Source of the DNA: JACRLV01 sp045863555
Lineage (GTDB): Bacteria > Planctomycetota > Phycisphaerae > UBA1845 > Fen-1342
Assembly (NCBI GenBank): GCA_045863555.1
Contig: BTUU01000021.1
Span: forward strand, 32,766-96,765
Length of the DNA: 64,000 nt
Direction of reading: 5' to 3'
The notes beneath the pieces were generated by a model. It did not search any database. It had not been told where the DNA came from and worked only from the letters and a program-made list of their open reading frames with translations. The translations under genes were made by a program, and so were the position numbers. Below, piece after piece: positions 37,817 through 46,349 of this stretch; position 1 is the first letter of the stretch, and every line of letters starts with the position of its first letter.

Positions 37817-39112
37817 GTGCGAATCGAACGCCTGGGCAGCGACATCCGCATCCGATCCGGCGGACCGATCGATGTGTGCATCCGGCCGCCCGGCTCCAAG
37901 AGCCTGACGAACCGCCATCTGCTGATGGCCGCGCTGGCGGATGGCGAATCGACGCTCGTGGGCGCATCCGGCGGAGACGACGCATTTCGGATGATCGACG
38001 GTCTGCGCCGCCTCGGGTTCGCCGTCGAAGTCACCGAAGACATGAGCCTGATTCGCGTCTCCGGTTGCGCCGGCCAGTTGCCTGCGGACGAGGCGGCGAT
38101 CGACGCGGGGCCGGCGGGGACGGCGATGCGCTTCCTCACGGCGCTCTGCACACTCGGGCGCGGCGCGTTTCGAATCGACGGCAGCGCGCGAATGCGGAAG
38201 CGCCCGATCGGCCCGCTGGTGGACGGCCTGACGGCATTGGGGGCCGCCATCGGGTATGACGATATTCCCGGCTATCCCCCACTGACGATCATGGCCCGCG
38301 GCCTCGACGGCGGAACGGCCGATTTCCGAGATCCGCCGTCGAGCCAGTTTCTCAGTGCCCTGCTCATGGTCGCGCCCTACGCGCGCGAGGACGTGTTCCT
38401 GCGAATCGACGGGGCGATCCCGAGCCGGCCGTACCTGGATCTGACGCTCGATGCGATGGCGACGCGCGGCGTCGATGTGCTCACGGTCGACGGGAGCCGG
38501 TTCGTCGTGGCCGCGGGGCAGCGTTACGCGGGCGGTGAGGTGGAGATCGAGCCCGACGCCAGCGCGGCGACCTACTGGTGGGCGGCGGCGGCAGTCACCG
38601 GCGGGCGCGCGGTTGTCGAGGGCGTCAGGCGGGGGAGCCACCAGGGCGATGCTCGATTCGTGGACGTGCTCGCGGCGATGGGCTGCGCGATCGAAGACGA
38701 TGATCGCGGTCTGGCCGTGCTGGGGCCGGCGAACGGCCGGCTGCGCGGCGTCACGCTCGACCTGAACGAGATGCCCGACACGGTGCAGACGCTCGCCGCA
38801 GTCGCGCTCTTCGCCGAGGGACCGACGACGATCTCAAACGTCGCGAACCTCCGGATCAAGGAGACGGATCGACTGGCGGCGCTGGAGGCGGAACTGACGA
38901 AATTCGGCGCGGAAGTGGAACTGCGGCCGGACGGTCTGACGATTCACCCGCCGCGGCACGTCACGCCCGCGACGGTCGAGACGTATGACGATCACAGAAT
39001 GGCGCTCAGCTTTGCGGTGGTCGGCCTGCGGATCGACGGCGTGATCCTCCGCGAGGCGGGCTGCGTGGCGAAGAGCTACCCGACGTTTTTTGATGAACTG
39101 GAGCGCGTGTGA
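37817..39112 (+). CDS. aroA: 3-phosphoshikimate 1-carboxyvinyltransferase (EPSP synthase)
   Basis: A 431-residue enzyme joining shikimate-3-phosphate and phosphoenolpyruvate on the route to chorismate. Family motifs are all present: PPGSKSLTNRHLLMAALADG near the start, AGPAGTAMRF (PEP loop), RPYLDLTLDAM, the RIKETDR loop and YDDHRMALSFAV. The residue after TAMR, Pro in E. coli AroA (Pro101), is Phe here. GTG at 37817 gives an N-terminus of usual length with a G-rich site upstream; GTG at 37811 is an alternative. Divergent from the CNNM pair; no other shikimate genes are near. Confidence 0.95.
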   Translation: MRIERLGSDIRIRSGGPIDVCIRPPGSKSLTNRHLLMAALADGESTLVGASGGDDAFRMIDGLRRLGFAVEVTEDMSLIRVSGCAGQLPADEAAIDAGPAGTAMRFLTALCTLGRGAFRIDGSARMRKRPIGPLVDGLTALGAAIGYDDIPGYPPLTIMARGLDGGTADFRDPPSSQFLSALLMVAPYAREDVFLRIDGAIPSRPYLDLTLDAMATRGVDVLTVDGSRFVVAAGQRYAGGEVEIEPDASAATYWWAAAAVTGGRAVVEGVRRGSHQGDARFVDVLAAMGCAIEDDDRGLAVLGPANGRLRGVTLDLNEMPDTVQTLAAVALFAEGPTTISNVANLRIKETDRLAALEAELTKFGAEVELRPDGLTIHPPRHVTPATVETYDDHRMALSFAVVGLRIDGVILREAGCVAKSYPTFFDELERV

Positions 39113-39149
39113 CGCGATCGCCCGCGCGGAAATGTGGAGGATTCCGAAC

Positions 39150-39737
39150 GTGAAAACGCCCCTGATGGTACTTGCGGGATTGGTGATCAGCGCCGCCGGA
39201 TTCCTGGCGGTCTCGCTGCGGGTCGAAGCACAGGACTCTCGCCCCGCGGGCGCGGGGCCCGCCACGCGCCCGGCCGCCCAGGCCTCGACGCGACCCGGCG
39301 AGGCGCACGCGCGGCTGGCCCGGCGCGTCGGTAAGTACGAGACGTCGATCGTCTACAAGCCCAAGGCGCCGACGGGCGACATAACCACCAGCGGCGAGGC
39401 CGAGTTGCGGATGTCGCTCGACGGGCGGTTTCTGATCGACGAGAACTCGGGCGTGCTGCTCGGCCGGAATTTCACGGGCCTGCGGATGACCGGATACAAC
39501 AACGCGACCGGCAAGTACGAGGCGGCGTGGGCGGATACGAATTCGACCGGCCTCGTGCGGCTGCTCGGTGAGTCCGAGGATGGCGGAAAGACCGTCGTGT
39601 ATGCGGCGAAACTCGAAACCGAGAGCGGGACGTTCGAATTCACGGCGACCGATCATCAGGTGGACGACAATTCCTTCGTGATCACGATCAGCAGCGCGAC
39701 CTCGACGCTGAGCATCACGTACAAGCGGCGCTCGTAG
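39150..39737 (+). CDS. Exported DUF1579-like protein
   Basis: A 195-residue protein with a signal peptide or anchor (about 5-27, LMVLAGLVISAAGFLAVSL) followed by a Pro/Ala/Arg linker. The rest (from about 58) matches the DUF1579 pattern: LARRVGKYET, the strand pair LDGRFLIDENSG, GLRMTGYNNATGKYEAAW, then DHQVDDNSFVITI. The fold is a small beta-barrel of unknown ligand. The GTG at 39150 is preferred over ATG codons at 39132 and upstream, because GGAGG is ten bases before it and it gives a clean signal peptide. It starts 37 bases after aroA. Confidence 0.78.
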   Translation: MKTPLMVLAGLVISAAGFLAVSLRVEAQDSRPAGAGPATRPAAQASTRPGEAHARLARRVGKYETSIVYKPKAPTGDITTSGEAELRMSLDGRFLIDENSGVLLGRNFTGLRMTGYNNATGKYEAAWADTNSTGLVRLLGESEDGGKTVVYAAKLETESGTFEFTATDHQVDDNSFVITISSATSTLSITYKRRS

Positions 39738-39804
39738 TCCGGAAGCGGCGTTCGGGCATTGCCGCGGCGCGCCCGATCCGCGTGAACCAATCGGGGGGAA
39801 CTCG

Positions 39805-41973
39805 ATGGATGGTCTCAGACTGACCGGCCGGGCGGCCGTCATCGTCGGCATCGCGGGGGCGATATTCTGCGCCGCCGTCGTCGCCCAGGAGCCCGATCGC
39901 TCCATCGAGGAAGAGGTCGCGGCCGACGTGCTCTCGCAGCGATGCGGCCGCGGCACGCTGGCCGATCTCGACTACCCGGCCGAGTACGTTCGCCGCTACG
40001 CCGACCGGATCATTCGGGCGTCGTTCGAACGGCGCTTTCGTGCCGTGATTCGCGACCCGGACGAGACGCCGGAGGTCGAGGGGCCGCCGGCGCCGCCGGG
40101 GATCCGTTCGTCGAGCCGGCCGGCGTCGCGGCCGGTGCTGCCGGATTTCGTCCGGTTTATTGAATCCGCGGTTCCACCCTCGACGAGAGCGCCAGAGAAG
40201 CCCGAAGAAACCGTGCTCGGATTTCGGGCGCGGCCCGACGCACTTTCCGGCGCCCCGGTCTTTGATGGCCATACGCCGCTGCGTCCGACGGAGTATCCGC
40301 GCGACGAGGCGTGGGACCGCGCCGCAGCCCACGTGGGTACCGCTCTCGCGAAGGAGGGTTTGCTGAAAACGCTCGTCGCGACGGTGGAGATCGTCGGATC
40401 CGACGAATTTCTCGGAAACCCCGCGCGATGGCCGAGTCCGGCCGTCGAACGGCTCGCGCGGATCGGCCTGCCGGTCGACCTGCTGCGACACTTCCGATCA
40501 CCGAAGGACGATACGCCGCCGTCCGTGGTCGAGATTGCGCGGCGTCTCCAATCGACGCCGCGGGACACGCTCCTGGAGGACCTGGCGTCCTGGCGTTTCG
40601 CGTATTCGCCGACGATCGAGGGTTTCCGCGCGACGCGCGACGACGGCGGCGACGAGATCGGTTCCCTGCGGCTGCAAATGAGCCGCGGCGGGGATTGGAT
40701 CGGGCCGGGTGACGGCGGAGCGATCGACATCGGGCGGCAGCTTTCCGCGGCGCTGCCGATGGCGCCGATGTTCGTCTCCGTTCAGCGACCCGACGTCGAT
40801 GAATTCACGATCATGCTCGCCGACTGGGTGAAGGCGCCCCGCGGGCCGATCGTCGTCGCCGTGGAGCCGCTGGAAATCTCGCAATGGGCTCAGGACAACG
40901 CCCGCAACGGCGTCGTCGTCTCGGGTGCGAGAAAGGGCGACGTCGTCACGCTCGCGCCGCGCTACGCCAGTCGCGGAGAGATGGGAGCGCTGTTCGCGCA
41001 CGGCGATACCTGCCTGCTCGACACGTTCGCAGCGGCCGGCCACGCCTGCGCCCAGTCGCCGCTGCTCTTCCAGGGCGGCGACATGCTCTTCATCCGCGAC
41101 CCGGCGAAGAACGAGCATGTCCTGGTCATGGGCGAGGCGGAGGTGCATCGGAACCGGGGCCTGGGCCTGACGCGCGAACAGGTGCTCGCGGCGTACCAGG
41201 CGGAATTCGGCGCGGACCGCTGCGTGGTCCTGCCCACGCTTTCATTCCACATCGACTATGAAGTCAGCTTCCGCGCGGTAGACGGGAGGATGGTCGCCTT
41301 TGTCAACGATCCGCTCGCCGCGGCGCGGATCATCGCCCGTGCCAGCGTCGAACCGCTGATTCGACTCGAAGTGCTCGACGCGGCGACCGCCGCAGCCGCG
41401 CGCGAACATCTCGACGCGGGGCGCAATCTCGAATTCGTCAACCTCCTCGGCGGCGCGCTGATCGGCCGCGCGATCGGCGCGGGCGTCTACGCCGAGTCAT
41501 TCGCCGAGAAATTCGCGTCCGGTGCGAGCGGGGAGTCGGGCGTGGCGAATTTTCAATCGATCCTGCTCGCCCTCGACATCCTGCTCAACCTGTCGCTGCC
41601 GGACGACCAGGTGCCCGCCGACCGGCCCGGGGGGTACATCCGGGCGTGGCGGCGCTACGTCGCCGATCTCGCGATGCTGCGAAAGGCGCTCGAAAACGAA
41701 GGCTGGAAGGTGGCGCCCGTTCCGAGCATCTCGAACGGCGAACGCAGCCTCAACTACCTGAACGGCATCCAGACGCCGAAGCGGTACTACATGCCCGCGA
41801 TCGGCGGTTTACTCCGTCCCGTCGACGAAGCCGCTGCCGCCGCATTCAAGGCCGAACTCGGTTCGGCGGTGGAGGTCGTCCCGGTCTTCACCGGCGAGAC
41901 GCAGCGCCGCCTCGGGGCGCTGCGCTGCGCGGTGAGCGTCTTGCCGGAGACGCCGCGAAAGAGCCGCCCGTAG
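39805..41973 (+). CDS. Secreted pentein-like protein (guanidino-group-modifying enzyme superfamily), putative
   Basis: A 722-residue exported protein with a signal peptide (about 1-27). Residues 30-330 are unrecognised and helical/linker-rich. Residues 335-722 show the marks of the arginine/agmatine deiminase superfamily: QWAQDNARNG with Asp364 where agmatine deiminases have WxRD, FQGGDMLFI at about 422-430 like the FxGGD of arginine deiminase, SFHIDYEVSF with His482 and Asp484, and a lone Cys708 near the C-terminus (GALRCAVSV). The order Asp, GGD, HxD, C-terminal Cys is that of the catalytic set. A deiminase or hydrolase acting on arginine-type groups outside the cytoplasm is proposed. Overall similarity is low, so this is a motif-based inference. 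GGGGGAA precedes the ATG. Confidence 0.6.
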   Translation: MDGLRLTGRAAVIVGIAGAIFCAAVVAQEPDRSIEEEVAADVLSQRCGRGTLADLDYPAEYVRRYADRIIRASFERRFRAVIRDPDETPEVEGPPAPPGIRSSSRPASRPVLPDFVRFIESAVPPSTRAPEKPEETVLGFRARPDALSGAPVFDGHTPLRPTEYPRDEAWDRAAAHVGTALAKEGLLKTLVATVEIVGSDEFLGNPARWPSPAVERLARIGLPVDLLRHFRSPKDDTPPSVVEIARRLQSTPRDTLLEDLASWRFAYSPTIEGFRATRDDGGDEIGSLRLQMSRGGDWIGPGDGGAIDIGRQLSAALPMAPMFVSVQRPDVDEFTIMLADWVKAPRGPIVVAVEPLEISQWAQDNARNGVVVSGARKGDVVTLAPRYASRGEMGALFAHGDTCLLDTFAAAGHACAQSPLLFQGGDMLFIRDPAKNEHVLVMGEAEVHRNRGLGLTREQVLAAYQAEFGADRCVVLPTLSFHIDYEVSFRAVDGRMVAFVNDPLAAARIIARASVEPLIRLEVLDAATAAAAREHLDAGRNLEFVNLLGGALIGRAIGAGVYAESFAEKFASGASGESGVANFQSILLALDILLNLSLPDDQVPADRPGGYIRAWRRYVADLAMLRKALENEGWKVAPVPSISNGERSLNYLNGIQTPKRYYMPAIGGLLRPVDEAAAAAFKAELGSAVEVVPVFTGETQRRLGALRCAVSVLPETPRKSRP

Positions 41974-41987
41974 CGAACGGCCGGGTC

Positions 41988-42812
41988 TCATCCGCCAGCG
42001 GCGACGCGCGCGGCCGTGCGTTCGATGCCCGCGTCGATGATCCGCAGGGTGGACACGCGTTCGTCCGCGACATCGAACCGAATCACCACCCGCGGAGCGC
42101 CCGTCGGGTGAAACGTGTGCTGTCCCTGGTGAAGCAGGTTGCGCGGCGTTCCGGTCTTGCCGCGCTGGATCGTCAGGCCGCCGTTGCGGGCCGGAGCAAC
42201 GATGAGCCGATCGTTCCCGGCGGCGTCGAGTGAATAGTCGCCCGGGTACTTTTTGGCCCAGTCGGCGTCGAGTGCGACGGAAATCTGCCCGATATCGGCA
42301 TCCCCGAGTGACGTCAGAAACTCGACCACGCCCGCCGATTTCGCCCCGCCCGCGCGTGCGTGCTGAAGCAGCGTGATGCCGTGCGGCCCGTGCAGGCGCT
42401 GGACGCCCGGGTTGGCCGCGACCAGGGCCTTGACGACGTCGAGCTGCCCCAGCATCGCGAATGTGAAGACATCCGGCCGCGCTCCGTGCTCGATCAGCAG
42501 CGCCGCGATCTCGCGGTTGCCCGTGTGAGATGCGGCGCCGAGCGCCGTCTCCCAGTCGCCGAAGCCCCAGTCCCACGTCGCCTTCGCAAGCGCGGAGCTC
42601 AGCCCGAGCAGTTCCCGCACGCGGTCGATCCTGCCGTGCGCGGCGCCGACGGTCTCTCGGACAAGGTCGGGGTCCTGCGCCGGATACGACGCCGACAGGG
42701 AATCGGCCGGGCGCGTCGCCACATGCTGGATCAGGAATGGATCGGCGGCGGCGACCGCGGTTACCCATCCGGCCGGCGCGGCGCACAACAGGCTGCGGCG
42801 TGTCCATTTCAT
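41988..42812 (-). CDS. Exported ankyrin-repeat protein
   Basis: A 274-residue protein starting with a twin-arginine-like signal (WTRRSLLCAAPAGWVTAVAAA). Ankyrin-type helices follow at about residues 55-150: DWETALGAASHTGNREIAALLIEHGARPDVFTFAML, then GQLDVVKALVAANPGVQ. The C-terminal 100 residues are a small beta-rich domain (QISVALDADWAKKYPGDY, RVVIRFDVADERVS) that is not part of the repeat. It probably binds a partner protein in the periplasm. AAGGGA is seven bases before the ATG at 42812. The gene converges on the pentein-like gene with 14 bases between. Confidence 0.78.
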   Translation of the reverse strand: MKWTRRSLLCAAPAGWVTAVAAADPFLIQHVATRPADSLSASYPAQDPDLVRETVGAAHGRIDRVRELLGLSSALAKATWDWGFGDWETALGAASHTGNREIAALLIEHGARPDVFTFAMLGQLDVVKALVAANPGVQRLHGPHGITLLQHARAGGAKSAGVVEFLTSLGDADIGQISVALDADWAKKYPGDYSLDAAGNDRLIVAPARNGGLTIQRGKTGTPRNLLHQGQHTFHPTGAPRVVIRFDVADERVSTLRIIDAGIERTAARVAAGG

Positions 42813-42891
42813 GGCAAATCCCTTCGGTTGAAGTCCGGCCCTCGGATGTAGACGCTCCGGAGCGCGACGTCCGCCAGTTTCCGAGAAGAAT

Positions 42892-43440
42892 TTACGCGCG
42901 CGGCCGCTCATCCCAGCGGATCAGCGCGTCCCGGAGCGTCGCCCGCTTGCCGTCCTCCGGGTCGAAACCGGCGGCCTGCATTTCGGCCAGCGCCCGTTCG
43001 AGCGGCCACCGGTCGCAGCCGATGCGAAACGCGGCGCAGAGGATTCCGGTTCGATGGAACCCCTGTTCGCAATGGACGAGCACGGGGTGATTCGCGGGAT
43101 CGGCCATGATCGCCAGGAAGCGGTCGAAGACGCCCTCGGGAGGGAGAGATTTGTCCGAGAAGGGCATGTGTTCGAGGCGGATGCCGGTCTGCTCGCAGTA
43201 GCGACGCTCCTTGCGGAACCAGCGGCCGCGCAGGGGGTGCCGCGTGCCCCCGCGGGCGCAGACGATCGTTCGAAGCCCATGCTCCCGCCGGATCGTCTCG
43301 AGATCGCTCACGCGCGGCTGGCCGCAGCGGAAAAGGACTCCGGGAGACACGACGGCGAAATGGCGGAGACCGTCATAGCGGCTGCCGACCAGCCCCTGCA
43401 TCCAGAGCCACCACTGCCACGGTTCTCGCAGGTTCGCCAT
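42892..43440 (-). CDS. Tyrosine/dual-specificity phosphatase-like protein
   Basis: A 182-residue protein with the CX5R active-site loop VLVHCEQGFHRTGILCA (about 120-136). An upstream general-acid region contains MPFSDKSLPPEGVFDRF, and GVLFRCGQPRVSDLETIRREHGLRTIVC resembles the start of plant/fungal-type atypical DSP (Siw14-like) enzymes. Substrate may be phosphotyrosine or a phosphoinositol/polyphosphate. The ATG at 43440 with GGAG upstream is preferred to a long Arg/Pro-rich extension to 43596. Divergent from fliM, 184 bases away. Confidence 0.85.
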   Translation of the reverse strand: MANLREPWQWWLWMQGLVGSRYDGLRHFAVVSPGVLFRCGQPRVSDLETIRREHGLRTIVCARGGTRHPLRGRWFRKERRYCEQTGIRLEHMPFSDKSLPPEGVFDRFLAIMADPANHPVLVHCEQGFHRTGILCAAFRIGCDRWPLERALAEMQAAGFDPEDGKRATLRDALIRWDERPRA

Positions 43441-43624
43441 TCCGTCTCCACACGCCGACCGGCGTCCAACTCCGGGTCGACGGGAAGGATATTCGATCGC
43501 CGGACGGGGAGGCGGTCTACGGCGCTGGAAACGCCGTCCGGTTGGAGTCAAGCGGAGCGGGACACGGGGCCGATCATCAGGGGGATACTCTGCCACGGCC
43601 GCGCCGTGGAGCGATGGAGTCCGT

Positions 43625-44647
43625 ATGTCCGAAGTCCTTGATCAGAATGAGATTAACGCGCTCCTGGCGGCCGTCGGCGCCGAACAGCCGCTGGCCGGGG
43701 CTGAGCCCGTCGCCCCCGACCGCAAGCAGAAACTGCGCGAAATCGCGTTCGTTCGAAACGACGCGATTCCCTATGACTTCAAGCGGCCGGAGCGCGTGAG
43801 CAAAGAGCAGATCCGGGCGCTCTTCAGCGTGCACGAGGTCTTCGCCCGTAATTTCGGGGCGATGCTCTCCGGGTACCTTCGAACGATCATCGACGTCCGG
43901 GTCGTCGCGGTCGAGCAGTTCACCTACAGCGAGTTCATCCATTCCCTGCCGAATCCGACGTGCTTCATCACGCTGAAAGCGCCGCCGCTGGAAGGGCAGA
44001 TGTGCATGGAGTTGAGCCCGCTCATCATCTACCCGATTCTTGACCGGCTGCTGGGCGGCGCAAGCGGTGACGATTTCGTTCCGCAGCGGCCGCTGACGTC
44101 GATCGAATGGCGGCTGGTGACGCGGATCGTCGAGCGCGGGCTCGACCACCTGGCCGAAGTCTGGCGCAATCTCGTCAACGCGCGGTTCGAGATCGTCGAC
44201 ACCGAGAGCAACCCCGAACTCGTTCACATCGTCGCCCCGAACGAGGTCGTCGTCTTCATCACCTTCGAAATCAAGGTCGGCAAGCACGCCGGCACGATGA
44301 GCTTCTGCATCCCCTACAACACGATCGAGTCGGTGCTCAGCCGCCTGACGTCGCAGTCGTGGTTCTACCGGCCCAAGCCGGCCAACGAGGAGCACCAGGC
44401 GCGGCTGGTGCGCAACCTGCATCGCGGCGCCGTCGACCTGACCGCGTGGCTCGGCCAGACGCGCATCCGCATGAGCGAGTTCCGCGCGCTGGAGCCGGGC
44501 GATCTCATCCCGCTCGAGAAGCGCGTCGGCCGCGAGCTGATTGTCCGGATCGGGGACCGCAACAAATTCGCGGGACGCCTGGGCCAGGTGCGCGGCCACA
44601 AGGCCATCCGGATCACGCGCACGGCGGAGCCCGACGAGCCGCTCTGA
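43625..44647 (+). CDS. fliM: Flagellar motor switch protein FliM
   Basis: A 340-residue C-ring protein. The N-terminus has LDQNEINALLAAV, the EIDALL-type peptide that binds phospho-CheY. The middle domain shows YDFKRPERVSKEQIRAL and FSVHEVFARNFG, then ELSPLIIYPILDRLLGG with the G-G pair. The C-terminal SpoA domain covers the last 75 residues (GQTRIRMSEFRALEPGDLIPLE), which pairs with FliN. Sequence is intact and full length. No other flagellar gene lies in the window, so it is an orphan in location. GGAG precedes the ATG. Confidence 0.96.
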   Translation: MSEVLDQNEINALLAAVGAEQPLAGAEPVAPDRKQKLREIAFVRNDAIPYDFKRPERVSKEQIRALFSVHEVFARNFGAMLSGYLRTIIDVRVVAVEQFTYSEFIHSLPNPTCFITLKAPPLEGQMCMELSPLIIYPILDRLLGGASGDDFVPQRPLTSIEWRLVTRIVERGLDHLAEVWRNLVNARFEIVDTESNPELVHIVAPNEVVVFITFEIKVGKHAGTMSFCIPYNTIESVLSRLTSQSWFYRPKPANEEHQARLVRNLHRGAVDLTAWLGQTRIRMSEFRALEPGDLIPLEKRVGRELIVRIGDRNKFAGRLGQVRGHKAIRITRTAEPDEPL

Positions 44648-44779
44648 TCCGCCGTCGGCCCTCGCGACGCCTGCCAAATTCACCTCGAATCTCGCTGTTC
44701 CTCACGCGGCTCGCCCCCCGCGCGTCCCTTTTGCATAATGTCGCTGCGATCGGAGAAACTCTCGCGCGAGGAGCCGCAC

Positions 44780-45901
44780 ATGTCCGCCTCATCCCGGCGT
44801 CGTCATCGGCGACATTTCAAGCGTCGCACGCAGCCCGGCGCCCCGCCCGGCGTGCTCGTCAGCGATCCCGGCGCGCCGCGGCCGCATGTCACCGCGATCG
44901 CGTTCGGCGCCGAGGGCTGCCAGGAGCAGGTGATCAGCGAGGTCGCCGAGTTGCGGCCGCTGCTCGAAAAGTGGCCGCTCACCTGGATCAACGTTGACGG
45001 CGTCGGGGACGCGGCGATGGTCCAGGAGATCGGCTCGCTGTTCGGGTTCCACCGCCTGGCGCTCGAAGACGTCGTGCACGTCCACCAGCGTGCGAAGGCT
45101 GAGCACTACGGCGATGTGCTCTTTGTCGTCGCGCAGATGCCGCTTGCCGGCCGGGTCTGGGAAACGGAGCAGATCAGCCTCTTCATCGGCCGGAATTTCG
45201 TCGTTTCGTTTCAGGAGCGCCCGGGCGGCGACTGCCTCGACATGGTCCGGGCCCGCATCCGCTCCGGGATGGGCCGCGTCAAGGCGGCGCTGCCCGGCCA
45301 CCTGATGTATGCGCTGCTCGACGCGATCATCGACAACTACTTCCCGCTGGTCGAGGAATGCGGCGAGCGGCTCGACACGCTCGAGGAGCGCGCGCTCGGC
45401 CGGCCGGACCCGGGCGTGATGGAGCAGATTCTCGACGTCAAGCGCGACCTGCGGCTGGTGCGCCGCGCGATCTGGCCGCTGCGCGACGCCCTCAACACGC
45501 TCCTGCGCGAGGAGAGTCCGCTCATCGGTGTGGAGACGCGCGTGTATCTGCGCGACTGCCACGACCACACGATCCAGATTCTGGACCTGCTGGAGAGCTA
45601 CCGCGAGCTGGCGGCGGGGCTCACCGATCTCTACCTGTCGAACCTGAGCAACAGCACGAATGAGATCATGAAGGTGCTCACGATCATCTCCACGATCTTC
45701 ATTCCGCTCACGTTCATCGTCGGCGTGTACGGCATGAATTTCGACCGCACCGCGTCTCCCTGGAACATGCCCGAACTCGGCTGGGCGATCGGGTACCCGC
45801 TCGTGTGCGTCGTGATGCTGTGCATCGCCGCGGGGCAACTGCTGTTCTTCCGTCGGCGGGGGTGGATCGGCCGGCGTTTCCTGCACCCGCCGCCCGAGTG
45901 A
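44780..45901 (+). CDS. CorA-family magnesium/divalent cation transporter
   Basis: A 373-residue protein with a basic N-terminal extension (about 30 residues). It has the large cytoplasmic CorA domain (LTWINVDGVGD, FGFHRLALEDVVH), a long stalk helix with LDTLEERALGRPD, and two C-terminal membrane helices. The pore signature GMN is at about 317-319 in VYGMNFD, followed by the loop MPELGWAIGYP that resembles the MPEL consensus. It imports magnesium or related ions as a pentamer. The start at 44780 has GAGGAG eight bases upstream; an ATG at 44738 is less likely. Confidence 0.93.
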   Translation: MSASSRRRHRRHFKRRTQPGAPPGVLVSDPGAPRPHVTAIAFGAEGCQEQVISEVAELRPLLEKWPLTWINVDGVGDAAMVQEIGSLFGFHRLALEDVVHVHQRAKAEHYGDVLFVVAQMPLAGRVWETEQISLFIGRNFVVSFQERPGGDCLDMVRARIRSGMGRVKAALPGHLMYALLDAIIDNYFPLVEECGERLDTLEERALGRPDPGVMEQILDVKRDLRLVRRAIWPLRDALNTLLREESPLIGVETRVYLRDCHDHTIQILDLLESYRELAAGLTDLYLSNLSNSTNEIMKVLTIISTIFIPLTFIVGVYGMNFDRTASPWNMPELGWAIGYPLVCVVMLCIAAGQLLFFRRRGWIGRRFLHPPPE

Positions 45902-45979
45902 CGCGGCAGCGGGTTCCCGCGAGTCGCATGCGGCGTGCAAACGTCGTAGAATCCCGCCACGAAACTGCGAGGTTTGCAC

Positions 45980-46327
45980 ATGAACGACGCCGCTGCACTC
46001 CTGGACCAGGCCCGAGCACTCGGCCGCTCCATCGCCGCACACCCCCGGGTCAAGGCGTTTCTCGACGCCCGCGACCAGATCGGCCGCGATCCGGCCGCGC
46101 AGAAGATGCTGGTCGATTACCAGCAGGCGGTCGAGAAGATTCACCAGCTCGAAGCGGAGAACAAGCCGATCGAGGTCGGGGACAAGCACCGGGTCCGCGA
46201 CCTGGAGGCTCAGATGTCCGGAAATGAGGCGATCAAGGCGCTCATGCGGTCGCAGGCTGACTACGTCGAGCTGATGACGCAGGTCAATCGCGCCATGGAA
46301 GAATCGCTCGGCGGAACGCACGCCTGA
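45980..46327 (+). CDS. YlbF/YmcA family protein
   Basis: A 115-residue all-helical cytoplasmic protein matching the Com_YlbF family: AAALLDQARALGRSIAAHPRVKAFLDARDQI, then AQKMLVDYQQAVEKIHQLEAENKPI, ending in MTQVNRAMEE. In Bacillus, YlbF-YmcA-YaaT act with RNase Y and in competence and biofilm control; in other phyla the role is untested. GAGG lies eight bases before the ATG. Downstream after 22 bases comes a glycosyltransferase gene. Confidence 0.88.
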   Translation: MNDAAALLDQARALGRSIAAHPRVKAFLDARDQIGRDPAAQKMLVDYQQAVEKIHQLEAENKPIEVGDKHRVRDLEAQMSGNEAIKALMRSQADYVELMTQVNRAMEESLGGTHA

Positions 46328-46349
46328 CGATTCGCGGGAGATCGACTTC

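Noticed and set aside
36339..37985. Upstream in-frame extension of the second CNNM gene
   Set aside because: It overlaps the first CNNM gene in another frame and is Arg/Pro-rich. The ATG at 36338 has GGAGG and begins the membrane domain.
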